From the NCBI GenBank assembly GCA_017556125.1, contig JAFZCW010000047.1, forward strand, positions 1 through 36,450: a DNA stretch of 36,450 nt. The letters run 5' to 3'. Source of the stretch: Clostridia bacterium (GTDB lineage: Bacteria > Bacillota_A > Clostridia > Christensenellales > CAG-138). The stretch's first letter is position 1. Each line of letters opens with the position of its first letter. Shown one piece after another: positions 15,405 to 24,052 of this stretch. Below the pieces are notes generated by a model. That model did no database searches. It saw nothing but the letters and a program-made list of their open reading frames with translations, and was not told the DNA's origin. A program made the translations under genes and the position numbers.

Positions 15405-16855
15405 TTGAAAAGCATCTGTTTCTGTGCGTTCACCTGATCCAGCTTTCCCGCGTAAGTAGGAACGTCCTTCGGCTGAAAGATTCGCTCGATCCTGTTCTCA
15501 TCCCCGTAAACGCGTTTGGAAACGGCGCACGCGCCGTGCGACATGATCTGTGCGGTTTCCTCCATCATGTCGATATTGTAGACGCACAGCTTCCCCTGCT
15601 TTGCGTAGCCGATGTTTTCCAGATTCCCGCTCATGTATTTCTGACGGTACATGTAATAGGGCTGATATCCTTTCGCGGGAAGCGTTCCGGAACTGAGCTC
15701 GATCATGCAGGCGGTATCCCTCTCGTTCAGCGAGAAATCGGTCTGGAAAAGCAGCGCGGAACGCTTCAGAGCGAGGGAATGGACCGTTACGTCGTCCGGA
15801 TCCAGCGCAAGAACCCTGGTGAGGCTGTCGGAAAAGACAGAAAGATCCTCGCCCGGAAGGCCTGCGATCAGGTCCATGTTGATGCTGTCAAAACCTTCCT
15901 CCCTTGCCAGCCGGAAAGCGTCCTCGATCTGCTCCGGAGTATGGTTCCTGCCCATCCGTACGAGCGTGTCCGCGTTCATCGTCTGAGGATTGATCGAGAT
16001 CCTGGTAACGCCGTGCTCCTTCAGTATACGGAGCTTTTCAGCGGTGATCGTATCGGGCCTGCCCGACTCGACGGTATACTCGATACCGTGGATCGGATAG
16101 GCGCCCGCGACCGTAACAAGAAGCCTTTCGAGCTGCGCAGGTGACAATACGGTCGGCGTACCGCCTCCGATATAGACAGCGCGCACCTTCCTTCCGGTGT
16201 CGGATACGATCTTTCCTCCGAAACGGATATCCTTCTCCAGCACGTCCAGATAGTCATCCAGCTCTGCGCTGCCCTCCGGAAGAACGCGGGACGGAAAGGA
16301 ACAGTACCTGCATTTTGAAACGCAGAAAGGAATATTGACGTAAACGTCGATATCGCGGTCTGAAACGGAATCGATCACCGGCTTCTGAACGCGGTAGATC
16401 GTCTCCGAGAGCGTGATCTTTTCAGGACTGACATCATAGGTTTCCCGCAGGATGCGCCTCGCTTCTTCCGGGCCTCGCGTGTCGCAGAGCTCGCGGAAAA
16501 GTTTGGACGGCCTGACGCCGGTCAGCGATCCCCACGGCGTTTCTGTTTCGGAATTCGCCTTCAGAATGCGAAACACGGTGGATTTCAGGCAACGCTTGAT
16601 CAGCCGCTTCCGGACAAGTCTGTTCTCCGTGGAAGGCAGTTCCGCGGACTGTGAGAGCGTCCGTCCCTCCCATTCCGCCGTGACAGTGAAAAGCATGCCG
16701 GAAAGATCCAGGCCGTGACGGACTTTCAGCGTTCTGCAGTCCGGATCCGGTATTCCGTCCTGCTTTTCCCGGATGGTCTCCTTTCCGAAGAACAGGCGGA
16801 TTTCTTCAGATATGTCGTTATAGAATTGCGGAAGATCCGAATCGATCAGTATCAT
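15401..16855 (-). CDS. hemZ: Coproporphyrinogen III oxidase-like radical SAM protein HemZ
   Basis: A 484-residue HemN-like radical SAM protein. An N-terminal domain of about 165 residues, typical of the HemZ subgroup (TPWGSLTGVRPSKLF), precedes the radical SAM core. The core has C178, C182 and C185 (PFCVSKCRYCSF), the AVYIGGGTPTVLSP SAM-binding glycine motif, EYTVESGRPDTI, RISINPQTMN and MDLIAGLPGE. Family members are annotated as oxygen-independent coproporphyrinogen oxidases, but no other heme genes are nearby and HemZ function in many Clostridia is unproven. The ATG overlaps the upstream hydrolase stop by 4 bases. Confidence 0.9.
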   Translation of the reverse strand: MILIDSDLPQFYNDISEEIRLFFGKETIREKQDGIPDPDCRTLKVRHGLDLSGMLFTVTAEWEGRTLSQSAELPSTENRLVRKRLIKRCLKSTVFRILKANSETETPWGSLTGVRPSKLFRELCDTRGPEEARRILRETYDVSPEKITLSETIYRVQKPVIDSVSDRDIDVYVNIPFCVSKCRYCSFPSRVLPEGSAELDDYLDVLEKDIRFGGKIVSDTGRKVRAVYIGGGTPTVLSPAQLERLLVTVAGAYPIHGIEYTVESGRPDTITAEKLRILKEHGVTRISINPQTMNADTLVRMGRNHTPEQIEDAFRLAREEGFDSINMDLIAGLPGEDLSVFSDSLTRVLALDPDDVTVHSLALKRSALLFQTDFSLNERDTACMIELSSGTLPAKGYQPYYMYRQKYMSGNLENIGYAKQGKLCVYNIDMMEETAQIMSHGACAVSKRVYGDENRIERIFQPKDVPTYAGKLDQVNAQKQMLFN

Positions 16856-17484
16856 GACATGCTGTAAAGATAATAGGGATTGTGTTCCTGTTCGAACGAT
16901 TTTTCCGTTTCAGGACCGTGCCCCGGATAGATAACGGTCCCGTCGGGGATCGAGTCGAGCAGAGTTCGCACGGAGCGAAGAAGTACTGTTTCGTTTCCTC
17001 CCTCCAGATCGCTTCTTCCGACACTGCACTGAAATACGGTGTCGCCGGAAAAGACGACCTTAGATGGCGCAAACAGGAACGAAACGCTCCCCGGGGAATG
17101 ACCGGGCGTATGCAGGACCTCGAAGGAAAGACCGCAGAGCGACATAGGCCCTTCGCGCAGTATTTCGTATTCGCGAACCGGCTCGAAAGACCGCCCGAAC
17201 CAGGAGGCAAGACATGCTCTCGGATCGGAAAGCATGGGACCGTCGTCCGGATGGATATAGACCTTGCATCCCGGGTATCTGCGGAGCAGTCCTGGAACGC
17301 CGCCGATATGATCAAAATGGCCGTGCGTCAGCAGAATGGCGGCACAGTTAAGCCCGTTCTTTTCAAGACAACGTGTGACGGCTGCCTCCTCGCCGGGATC
17401 GATCACGATGCAATCCGGTCCCTCCGAACTCACGATATAGGTATTTACGGACAGCGGTCCGCACGGAAGAATCCTGATATCCAT
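16852..17484 (-). CDS. Metallo-beta-lactamase fold hydrolase, YcbL / glyoxalase II-like
   Basis: A 210-residue protein with the metal-binding motif T-H54-G-H56-F-D58-H59, a downstream His in LHTPGHSPGS, an Asp in VFSGDTVFQ, and the final His in YPGHGPET. This is the full binuclear metal set of the glyoxalase II-like branch. There is no C-terminal glyoxalase substrate-binding domain, which points to the short YcbL-type group acting on thioesters. It starts 2 bases after the dtd stop and overlaps hemZ by 4 bases. In Clostridia this relA-dtd-hydrolase-hemZ order is common. The physiological substrate is unknown. Confidence 0.88.
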   Translation of the reverse strand: MDIRILPCGPLSVNTYIVSSEGPDCIVIDPGEEAAVTRCLEKNGLNCAAILLTHGHFDHIGGVPGLLRRYPGCKVYIHPDDGPMLSDPRACLASWFGRSFEPVREYEILREGPMSLCGLSFEVLHTPGHSPGSVSFLFAPSKVVFSGDTVFQCSVGRSDLEGGNETVLLRSVRTLLDSIPDGTVIYPGHGPETEKSFEQEHNPYYLYSMS

Positions 17485-17486
17485 AT

Positions 17487-17921
17487 TCAGATCTCCAGCA
17501 GAATGGTAAAAGGTCCGTCATTGACGGAGGATATCTCCATACACGCCCCGAACACGCCGCATTCCGTCGGCACATACCTGCGGAATTCAGCGAGAGCCGA
17601 CTTATAGAGGGGTTCCGCAGTTTCAGATGGAGCCGCCTTGATATAGCTCGGACGCCGTCCGCGGGTAGCGTCCGCGTACAGTGTGAACTGCGATACAAGC
17701 AGAACTTTTCCTTTTACGTCAAGAACGGAAAGGTTCGGGACGCCGTTTTCATCGTCAAAAATGCGTAGATGGGCAACTTTATCCGCCATTTTGGCAGCTT
17801 CCTGCTCCGTGTCCGTACCGGTGATGCCCAGATAAACAAGAAGGCCGTGTTCGATGGAAGAGACGGTCTCCTTTTCAACCGTGACGGATGCCTCCGTCAC
17901 TCTCTGTATGACTGCTTTCAT
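17487..17921 (-). CDS. dtd: D-aminoacyl-tRNA deacylase
   Basis: Dtd removes D-amino acids (and glycine mischarged on tRNA-Ala) from tRNA. The 144-residue product begins MKAVIQRVTEASVTVE and carries the signature SQFTLYADATRGRRPSY and, near the C-terminus, the Gly-cisPro motif in NDGPFT. The frame is open to 17960 but overlaps relA; the ATG at 17921, 7 bases after the relA stop with AGG 6 bases before it, fits the family exactly. Confidence 0.95.
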   Translation of the reverse strand: MKAVIQRVTEASVTVEKETVSSIEHGLLVYLGITGTDTEQEAAKMADKVAHLRIFDDENGVPNLSVLDVKGKVLLVSQFTLYADATRGRRPSYIKAAPSETAEPLYKSALAEFRRYVPTECGVFGACMEISSVNDGPFTILLEI

Positions 17922-17928
17922 ATCAAAC

Positions 17929-20115
17929 CTATTTGTACTGACGGTAAACGTCGTACACACATTTCAGTTTTTTGAGATTCGTGATAACGGTCTCCATCTG
18001 CGATGAATTCTTGACTTCGAAAGACATTTCCACCACAAATTTGCTGCCGTCGTGCATCGGGCGTCCGTTGATACCGACGATATTGATATCAAGGCCAGAA
18101 AGCAGCGCCGAGATCTCGAGGAGCGTGCCGGGACGGTTATCCGCATGGATCTGAAGCGCGGCCTCAAAGGAGGACTCGGTGTTGACCGCCCATTCAACGT
18201 CGATCAGCCGGTCGGAATCCTGCGTCAGCGAGGCAATGTTGGGACAGTCTTTCTTGTGGACGGATACGCCCCTTCCGCGCGTGATGTATCCGATGATCGG
18301 GTCTCCCGGAAGCGGGTTGCAGCAGTTCCCGAAACGGACCGCCATGCCTGGATCGCCGTAAACGATGATGCCGTTCGTAGCGGTCGTCTTCGTTCCTCTT
18401 CCGCTCTGCGTCTTCGGGGTTTTGGGAGGAGCGGCCTTCTTTTTCAGCCTGACGGCCTGTTCGATCAGTTTATGGAGCGCCTGGACGGAGGTGATCCCGC
18501 CAAATCCGATCGAGGCGTAATAATCGTCCAGCGAGGACATATTGAGCCGTTCCAGAACAGGCTCGTAGATATCCGGATGCAGCAGTTCCGCAAGGTCCTG
18601 GTTCGCCCGTTTCGCGGAGTCCTCAAGCATCTCCCGTCCCCGGACGATGTTCTCCTCGCGGTTCTCCTTCTTGAACCACTGCTTGATCCTGTTCCTGGCC
18701 GACTGCGTCTTGACGATCTTCAGCCAGTCACGGCTCGGCCCCTGCTGCGATTTGGACGTGATGATCTCGACCATGTCATTCGTCTTGAGCTTGTAGTCAA
18801 GCTTGACGATGGAGCCGTTGACCTTTGCGCGCGTGCAGTGATGTCCGATATTCGTATGGATCCGGTAAGCAAAATCCAGAACCGTAGAACCCTTCGGGAG
18901 ATCGAAGATCTCTCCCTTCGGTGAAAGCACGAACACGTACTCTCCCAGGAAGTCCTTCAGGATGCTTTCAACGAACTCGTTGCTGTTTTCGGTCGTGTCT
19001 TTCGTTTCCAGCACCTGCCGGATCCAGCTCGTTTTCCGGTCAAGATCGCTCTGGACGTTCCGTCCTTCCTTGTACATCCAGTGCGCGGCGATACCGTACT
19101 CAGCCGTGCGGTGCATCTCGACCGTACGGATCTGCACCTCGAACGGAATGCCGTTGGCGCCAAGAAGCGTGGTATGGAGGGAACGGTACATGTTCGGCTT
19201 CGGCGTGGCGATATAATCCTTGAATCGGCCCGGGAACGGTTTCCAGTTCGCATGGAGGACGCCGAGCGTTGCGTAACAGTCGTTTACGGTATCGACGATG
19301 ACACGGATGGCGATCAGATCATAGATCTCGTTGATCGTGCAGTTCTGGCGCTGCAGCTTTCTGTATACGCTGTACAGATGTTTCGGCCTGCCGTTGATCG
19401 TTCCGTTGATACCCGCGTCCATAAGCTTTTCGGAGATCTGCTCCATCGTCGTGTTGAGCAGGATCTCGCGCTCGCGCTTCTGTTCGTTGAACGCTTCCTT
19501 CGTCGCGCGGAACTCCTCCGGGTACAGGTACATGAACGAAAGATCTTCCAGTTCCCCCTTGATGGCGCCCATGCCGAAGCGGTGCGCAAGCGGCGCGTAG
19601 ACCTCCAGCGTTTCCTTCGAGACACGCATCTGCTTTTCGCGGCTGCAGTAGGAAAGGGTCCGCATATTGTGAAGCCTGTCGGCAAGCTTGATGATCACGA
19701 CTCGGACGTCGGAAGCGATGGAAAGGAACAGTTTCCGGAGATTTTCGACCTGTTCCTGCTTTTTGGTGACATAGTCGTTTTTCGCCGTTTTTGTCAGCTT
19801 CGTAACGCCGTCGACAAGCATGGCGACGTCATGTCCGAATTCCTGCTCAATAACATCTGTCGTTACGTCCTTGCAGTCTTCCACACAGTCATGGAGAAGC
19901 GCGGCAATGATGCTTTCCGCGTCCATGCCGAGATCCAGAACGATCTTTGCGACCTCAAACGGGTGCGTGATATACGGCTCACCCGATTCGCGCAGCTGTC
20001 CATCGTGATGAGAGATCGAAAAACCGATCGCTTTCTGAAACAGTTCCGTCTGCTCGGGAGAGTAGTATTCGGAAAACTTATCGCAAAGCTGTTTTTTGAA
20101 CTGGTCGATATTCAT
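17929..20115 (-). CDS. relA: Bifunctional (p)ppGpp synthetase/hydrolase, Rel/SpoT family
   Basis: A 728-residue long RSH enzyme that makes and degrades the stringent-response alarmone. The HD hydrolase domain has H51, H75-D76 and E79-D80 (LLHDCVED). The synthetase domain has GRFKDYIATPKPNMYRSLHT; the R-x-K-D form is that of bifunctional Rel enzymes rather than synthetase-only RelA. Next are a TGS domain (about 390-450, VFVLSPKGEIFDLPKGSTVL), a zinc-finger region (FGNCCNPLPGD) and a C-terminal ACT domain (about 650-728). The ATG has no ribosome site and lies only 12 bases from a strong terminator-type hairpin, which hints at regulated read-through from recJ-apt. Confidence 0.96.
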   Translation of the reverse strand: MNIDQFKKQLCDKFSEYYSPEQTELFQKAIGFSISHHDGQLRESGEPYITHPFEVAKIVLDLGMDAESIIAALLHDCVEDCKDVTTDVIEQEFGHDVAMLVDGVTKLTKTAKNDYVTKKQEQVENLRKLFLSIASDVRVVIIKLADRLHNMRTLSYCSREKQMRVSKETLEVYAPLAHRFGMGAIKGELEDLSFMYLYPEEFRATKEAFNEQKREREILLNTTMEQISEKLMDAGINGTINGRPKHLYSVYRKLQRQNCTINEIYDLIAIRVIVDTVNDCYATLGVLHANWKPFPGRFKDYIATPKPNMYRSLHTTLLGANGIPFEVQIRTVEMHRTAEYGIAAHWMYKEGRNVQSDLDRKTSWIRQVLETKDTTENSNEFVESILKDFLGEYVFVLSPKGEIFDLPKGSTVLDFAYRIHTNIGHHCTRAKVNGSIVKLDYKLKTNDMVEIITSKSQQGPSRDWLKIVKTQSARNRIKQWFKKENREENIVRGREMLEDSAKRANQDLAELLHPDIYEPVLERLNMSSLDDYYASIGFGGITSVQALHKLIEQAVRLKKKAAPPKTPKTQSGRGTKTTATNGIIVYGDPGMAVRFGNCCNPLPGDPIIGYITRGRGVSVHKKDCPNIASLTQDSDRLIDVEWAVNTESSFEAALQIHADNRPGTLLEISALLSGLDINIVGINGRPMHDGSKFVVEMSFEVKNSSQMETVITNLKKLKCVYDVYRQYK

Positions 20116-20123
20116 GGCAGGGT

Positions 20124-20155
20124 TTCAAAAAAATCAACGGAAAGCCGTTGATTTT
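20124..20155 (-). terminator. Strong intrinsic terminator between apt and relA
   Basis: The minus strand forms a 10-bp stem (AAATCAACGG/CCGTTGATTT, 4-base loop) followed directly by a long T-run. It lies after the apt stop, but its end is about 10 bases from the relA ATG, leaving no room for a separate promoter. It may therefore act as an attenuator for relA as well as the apt terminator. Confidence 0.85.
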
Positions 20156-20176
20156 CTGTTCGGGTTTCAATATTGA

Positions 20177-20692
20177 TCAGTACTGAATGATAGACTGGAC
20201 GTCGTAGTCCTTCAGCAGTCCTCTTCCGTCAAATTCGGAAGAAAGTTCGATGGCAAATCGCAGCGCAACGACATTTCCTCCCGCCTGCTCGATCAGTTTC
20301 GCGGTCGCAAGAGCGGTTCCGCCGGTAGCGAGCAGGTCGTCCACGATCACCACGTTCTGTCCCGGCTGAATCGCATCTTCATGGATCTCGAGGGAATCCG
20401 AACCGTATTCCAGGCCGTAATCGAACTTCATCGTCTTGCACGGAAGCTTGCCGGGTTTGCGCGCGAGCACAAAACCTGCGCCAATCGCGTAGGCTAGCGC
20501 GGAACCGATGACAAAGCCTCTGGCTTCCGGTCCTACAACGAGGTCTACCTTGATGCCGTCAAGGCTTTTCACGATCTCATCGATCAGGCAGTGATAGCCG
20601 TCCTTATCCTTGAGAAGCGTGGTGATGTCCCGGAAGAGCACGCCTTCGATCGGGAAATTGGGGATACTTCTGATTTTTTCTTTAAGATCCAT
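20177..20692 (-). CDS. apt: Adenine phosphoribosyltransferase
   Basis: Apt salvages adenine to AMP using PRPP. The 171-residue product shows IPNFPIEGVLFRDITTLL, GPEARGFVIGSALA, RKPGKLPCKT, and the PRPP-binding signature VVIVDDLLATGGTALA. The open frame extends to 20842 but overlaps recJ; the ATG at 20692 has GGAGG 6 bases before it and lies 2 bases after the recJ stop. The recJ-apt-relA order matches that of Bacillus and many Clostridia. Confidence 0.97.
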   Translation of the reverse strand: MDLKEKIRSIPNFPIEGVLFRDITTLLKDKDGYHCLIDEIVKSLDGIKVDLVVGPEARGFVIGSALAYAIGAGFVLARKPGKLPCKTMKFDYGLEYGSDSLEIHEDAIQPGQNVVIVDDLLATGGTALATAKLIEQAGGNVVALRFAIELSSEFDGRGLLKDYDVQSIIQY

Positions 20693-20694
20693 TT

Positions 20695-22764
20695 TCAACC
20701 TCCATAATATCTTGACTGAAAATCGGAAACCGACCGGAAAACTCCGCTTTCCGAGAGCTGCCTTCGCGGCGCATCGTTCCGGAGAAGCAGAATTCCGCGT
20801 CCGGGATCCGGTTCGAGAAATCCAAGTTCCGAAAAGACGCATACGCCGAACAGGACACTCGGATCATGAAGATCGTCCAGTCCGATCCCTCCTGTTTTTC
20901 TGATCCTTCCGGCAACGGACGCGTAAACCGCCCTCAGAAAAACGGGATCGCAGCAGATGACGGGACTTTCCCTGTCAGCGCATATGTCAAGAAAACTGTT
21001 TTTAATTATAGCATAGTCACATCCGTTATGGCACAATAATTCCTTCTTAATTTTAGACAGATACTCCGCATCCGGCCCCGCTGCGGAAGGTTCATAGAGA
21101 TTCCCAGCAGCAAGCAGAGCCTCAGGGGTTTCGACGCCGCGGAAAGAGTTGATCTGAAGACGGACAAGAAAATCACCGAACTGCGCGGAACGGTAACTTT
21201 CAGCCTCTTCCCCTGCCTGGAATGCGACCGTGCGGATCGAATCCCGCCCTTCAGAAAGCACCATATCCAGATGCACGCCGTTTCTGCCGATCTGACGTAC
21301 GCCGCCGACCGACGCATGCGAAATCTTGAACACCGGCGCCGGATTTCCCTCGCCGAACGGGGCGAGTGTTATGATCTCCTTTGCAAACTTCAGCGTGAGA
21401 TCCTGGATACGGAGTTCATAATCATAGTAAAAACGTTTTCCGCCGTCCGATTTATAATGATCGGCAAGGTATCTCTCGTATGCTTTTTTGAACTCCGCAA
21501 AACGCTCGGGAGCCACCGCGAGCCCAACCGCTCTTGCATGCCCGCCGAAGCGGAGAAAAAAGTCGGTGAAAGGCAGCAGGGACTCGTAAAGAGGGATTTC
21601 CGGAACGGATCTTCCCGAACCGGAGCAGGTGCCGTTCATATCTGTAAAGATTACGGCAGGCTTCCCGTACTTTTCAACGAGTTTCGAAGCGGCGATCCCC
21701 AGTACCCCCGGGTTCCATCCCGGATGGTATATCACCACGGCGGGCTTTCCGTATTCGTCCGCGTAATCCGACTCGATCGTGCGGAAAATCTCCTCTTCCG
21801 CGTTTTTCCTGTTTCGGTTCTCCTGTTCGATCTCCGAAGCCAGCCGGCTTGTTTCAAAGGGATCCGTTCCGGTCAGAAGCCTGACGATCCGTGACGCATC
21901 CCCCATCCTCCCGGCAGCGTTCAGCCTCGGCGCGATTACATAGGAAACACAGGTATAATCGGGCTGATTCTGGTATCCGCTTTCATCAAGCAGAGCGGAC
22001 AAACCGCTGTTCTCCCTTATCTGAGGCATCCCTAGCTGTACGATCATGCGGTTTTCATCCTGAAGGGATACGATGTCCGCCAGCGTCGCGACCGCGGCAA
22101 GCGCAATATACTCTCCGCCGAGAGGTTTCCCGTGTAAAGCGCACGCCAGTTTGTACGCGATCCCAGCGCCGCAGAGATTCGGATCCGGATAAGATGAATC
22201 CTCCCTGGACGCCGCTACGACGGCGCAGCAGTCCGGGAGTTCCCCGTTCTGTATATGGTGATCCGTAACGATCACGTCCGTTCCACGTTCCGTGCAGAAA
22301 CGGACTTCCTCAGGCGCCGTGATCCCTGTGTCTACCGTGATGATGAGATCCGCACCTTTTTCGATCAAGTTCTCAAGCGTATGGATATGGAGTCCGTATC
22401 CGTCCCTGTGACGGCTCGGTATGAAATAACCGGGCGACGCCCCCATCTTTCGGAGCTGTTTGATGAGAATAGCCGTGGCGCAGGTCCCGTCCGCGTCATA
22501 ATCGCCGTAAACGATGATGTTCTCGCCTTTTTCCACCGCCTGACGGATCCTTCTGACCGCTTTCCCCATGTCCGGGAGAAGAGCTGGATCGTAAAGATCC
22601 TCAAATGACGGGTTCAGAAACCGGTCATACTGTTCCCGCGTGGTGATCCCCCTGTCAAAAAGAAGACGCAGGGTAAGCGGTTCAAGATTCTGAAGGCCGC
22701 AGGGTACCGGTCCACCGGGAAACTCCGTATCGGGATGCAGCGGAATAAACTTCTGTCTTGGCAT
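20695..22764 (-). CDS. recJ: Single-stranded-DNA-specific exonuclease RecJ
   Basis: A 689-residue 5'-3' ssDNA exonuclease for recombination and repair. DHH-superfamily motifs: D88-Y-D90-ADG, ITVDTGI around 145, D168-H169-H170 in VTDHHIQNG, LADIVSLQDENR, and APRLNAAGRMGDA. The DHHA1 domain has RFGGHARAVGLAV, and an OB-fold region follows (about 450-570). The last roughly 120 residues, with FSELGFLEPD, resemble the Firmicute RecJ C-terminal domain (PF10141 type). The ATG at 22764 has GGAGG 6 bases before it. A perfect 13-bp hairpin stands right before that ribosome site. Confidence 0.95.
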   Translation of the reverse strand: MPRQKFIPLHPDTEFPGGPVPCGLQNLEPLTLRLLFDRGITTREQYDRFLNPSFEDLYDPALLPDMGKAVRRIRQAVEKGENIIVYGDYDADGTCATAILIKQLRKMGASPGYFIPSRHRDGYGLHIHTLENLIEKGADLIITVDTGITAPEEVRFCTERGTDVIVTDHHIQNGELPDCCAVVAASREDSSYPDPNLCGAGIAYKLACALHGKPLGGEYIALAAVATLADIVSLQDENRMIVQLGMPQIRENSGLSALLDESGYQNQPDYTCVSYVIAPRLNAAGRMGDASRIVRLLTGTDPFETSRLASEIEQENRNRKNAEEEIFRTIESDYADEYGKPAVVIYHPGWNPGVLGIAASKLVEKYGKPAVIFTDMNGTCSGSGRSVPEIPLYESLLPFTDFFLRFGGHARAVGLAVAPERFAEFKKAYERYLADHYKSDGGKRFYYDYELRIQDLTLKFAKEIITLAPFGEGNPAPVFKISHASVGGVRQIGRNGVHLDMVLSEGRDSIRTVAFQAGEEAESYRSAQFGDFLVRLQINSFRGVETPEALLAAGNLYEPSAAGPDAEYLSKIKKELLCHNGCDYAIIKNSFLDICADRESPVICCDPVFLRAVYASVAGRIRKTGGIGLDDLHDPSVLFGVCVFSELGFLEPDPGRGILLLRNDAPRRQLSESGVFRSVSDFQSRYYGG

Positions 22765-22775
22765 TCCGTTCCTCC

Positions 22776-22812
22776 AAAATGCAAGAAAGGCCTCGTCGAA
22801 GGCCTTTCTTGC
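22776..22812 (-). terminator. 13-bp hairpin between ackA and recJ
   Basis: GCAAGAAAGGCCT and AGGCCTTTCTTGC form a perfect 13-bp stem with a 6-base loop, 13 bases after the ackA stop. The minus-strand tail is ATTTT and then the recJ ribosome site GGAGG. It probably ends pta-ackA transcription, but its position also makes it a possible attenuator or processing site for recJ. Confidence 0.8.
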
Positions 22813-22825
22813 TGAATGTTTCCAA

Positions 22826-24037
22826 TCAGAGCGCAAGCGCTGCCGTGTCGTGCGCGATCGTCATTTCTTCGTCCGTCGGGATGACATAAACGTGAACCTT
22901 GCTGTCCGGAGCGGAGATCTCGACTTCTTCGCCGCGCGGGCAGGTCTCATTGTAGTCGAAATCGGCCTTGACGCCCAGATAGTCCAGGTTCTCCAGGATC
23001 ATCCTGCGCATGTTTCTGTCGTTCTCGCCGACACCCGCGGTGAACACGATCGCGTCTACGCCGTTCAGGACCGCCGCATAAGCGCCGATGTACTGCTTGA
23101 CCTTGTAGGCAAACATATCGAGCGCAAGCGCCGCTTTTTCATTTCCTGCCTTCTTCGCTGCGTCCAGATCGCGGAAATCGCTGGATACGCCGGAAATGCC
23201 GAGCATGCCACTCTTCTTGTTCATATAGGTATCCATCTCTGCGGGAGTCAGATGCCGTTTTTCCATGATGAACGGAACGATAGCGGGATCGATGCTGCCG
23301 CAGCGGGTGCCCATCGGAGGTCCCTCCAAAGGCGTGAGGCCCATGGAAGTATCCACACATTTGCCCCCCTTCGAGCAGGAGACGCTCGATCCGTTGCCGA
23401 GATGGCAGGTAATGACTCTGGCCTCTTCCTTCGGAATGCCGCTCTTCTTCAGCCATTCGATGGCGCGGCCGGTCACGTATCTGTGCGATGTTCCATGGAA
23501 ACCGTATCTCCTGACCTTGAACTCCTCATAATCCGCATACGGCGTGCCGTACATATACGCCTTCGGCTCCATCGCCTGGCCCCATGCAGTATCGAAAACT
23601 GCGACCATGGGCACACCGGGCATGACGGCCATGCAGCCGCGGATCCCCATCAGGTTGGCGGGATTGTGGAGCGGTCCAAGCGGGATGCACTCCTCGATCG
23701 CCTCCAGAACCTTGTCGTCCACAAGGACCGGCTCCGAATACTTCTCGCCGCCGTGGAGGACTCGATGCCCGACAGCCGCGATAGAAGACATGTCCTTGAT
23801 CACGCCGACTTCTTTATCCGCGAGAATATCCAGCACAAGAGTGATCGCGTCCTCATGGTTGCGCATATCCTGCTGTTTTTCGACTTTCTCGCCGCCGGCG
23901 GGGCTGTAGGTCAGCTGGGAACCGGGGATGCCGATCCTTTCGCAGATGCCTTTCGCGATAACGGACTCCGTATCGATATCGATCAGCTGATATTTCAGAG
24001 AGGAACTGCCGGCATTGATAACCAAAATATACGTCAT
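22826..24037 (-). CDS. ackA: Acetate kinase
   Basis: AckA converts acetyl phosphate and ADP to acetate and ATP, the energy-yielding end of acetate fermentation. The 403-residue protein has N7 in INAGSSSLKY, R92 in GHRVLHGG, D149 in AVFDTA, H181 in RRYGFHGTSH, R245 in GTR, and TAGVGEND near the end. All catalytic positions known from the Methanosarcina enzyme are kept. Two flanks deviate: DTAWGQAM instead of the usual DTAFHQTM, and GTRCGSIDPA instead of GTRSGDxDPA. It follows pta by 15 bases. Confidence 0.97.
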   Translation of the reverse strand: MTYILVINAGSSSLKYQLIDIDTESVIAKGICERIGIPGSQLTYSPAGGEKVEKQQDMRNHEDAITLVLDILADKEVGVIKDMSSIAAVGHRVLHGGEKYSEPVLVDDKVLEAIEECIPLGPLHNPANLMGIRGCMAVMPGVPMVAVFDTAWGQAMEPKAYMYGTPYADYEEFKVRRYGFHGTSHRYVTGRAIEWLKKSGIPKEEARVITCHLGNGSSVSCSKGGKCVDTSMGLTPLEGPPMGTRCGSIDPAIVPFIMEKRHLTPAEMDTYMNKKSGMLGISGVSSDFRDLDAAKKAGNEKAALALDMFAYKVKQYIGAYAAVLNGVDAIVFTAGVGENDRNMRRMILENLDYLGVKADFDYNETCPRGEEVEISAPDSKVHVYVIPTDEEMTIAHDTAALAL

Positions 24038-24052
24038 AGTGTGTGTCTCCTT

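Noticed and set aside
19081..20151. A 356-codon plus-strand open frame
   Set aside because: Antisense shadow of relA; no family resemblance and no ribosome site.
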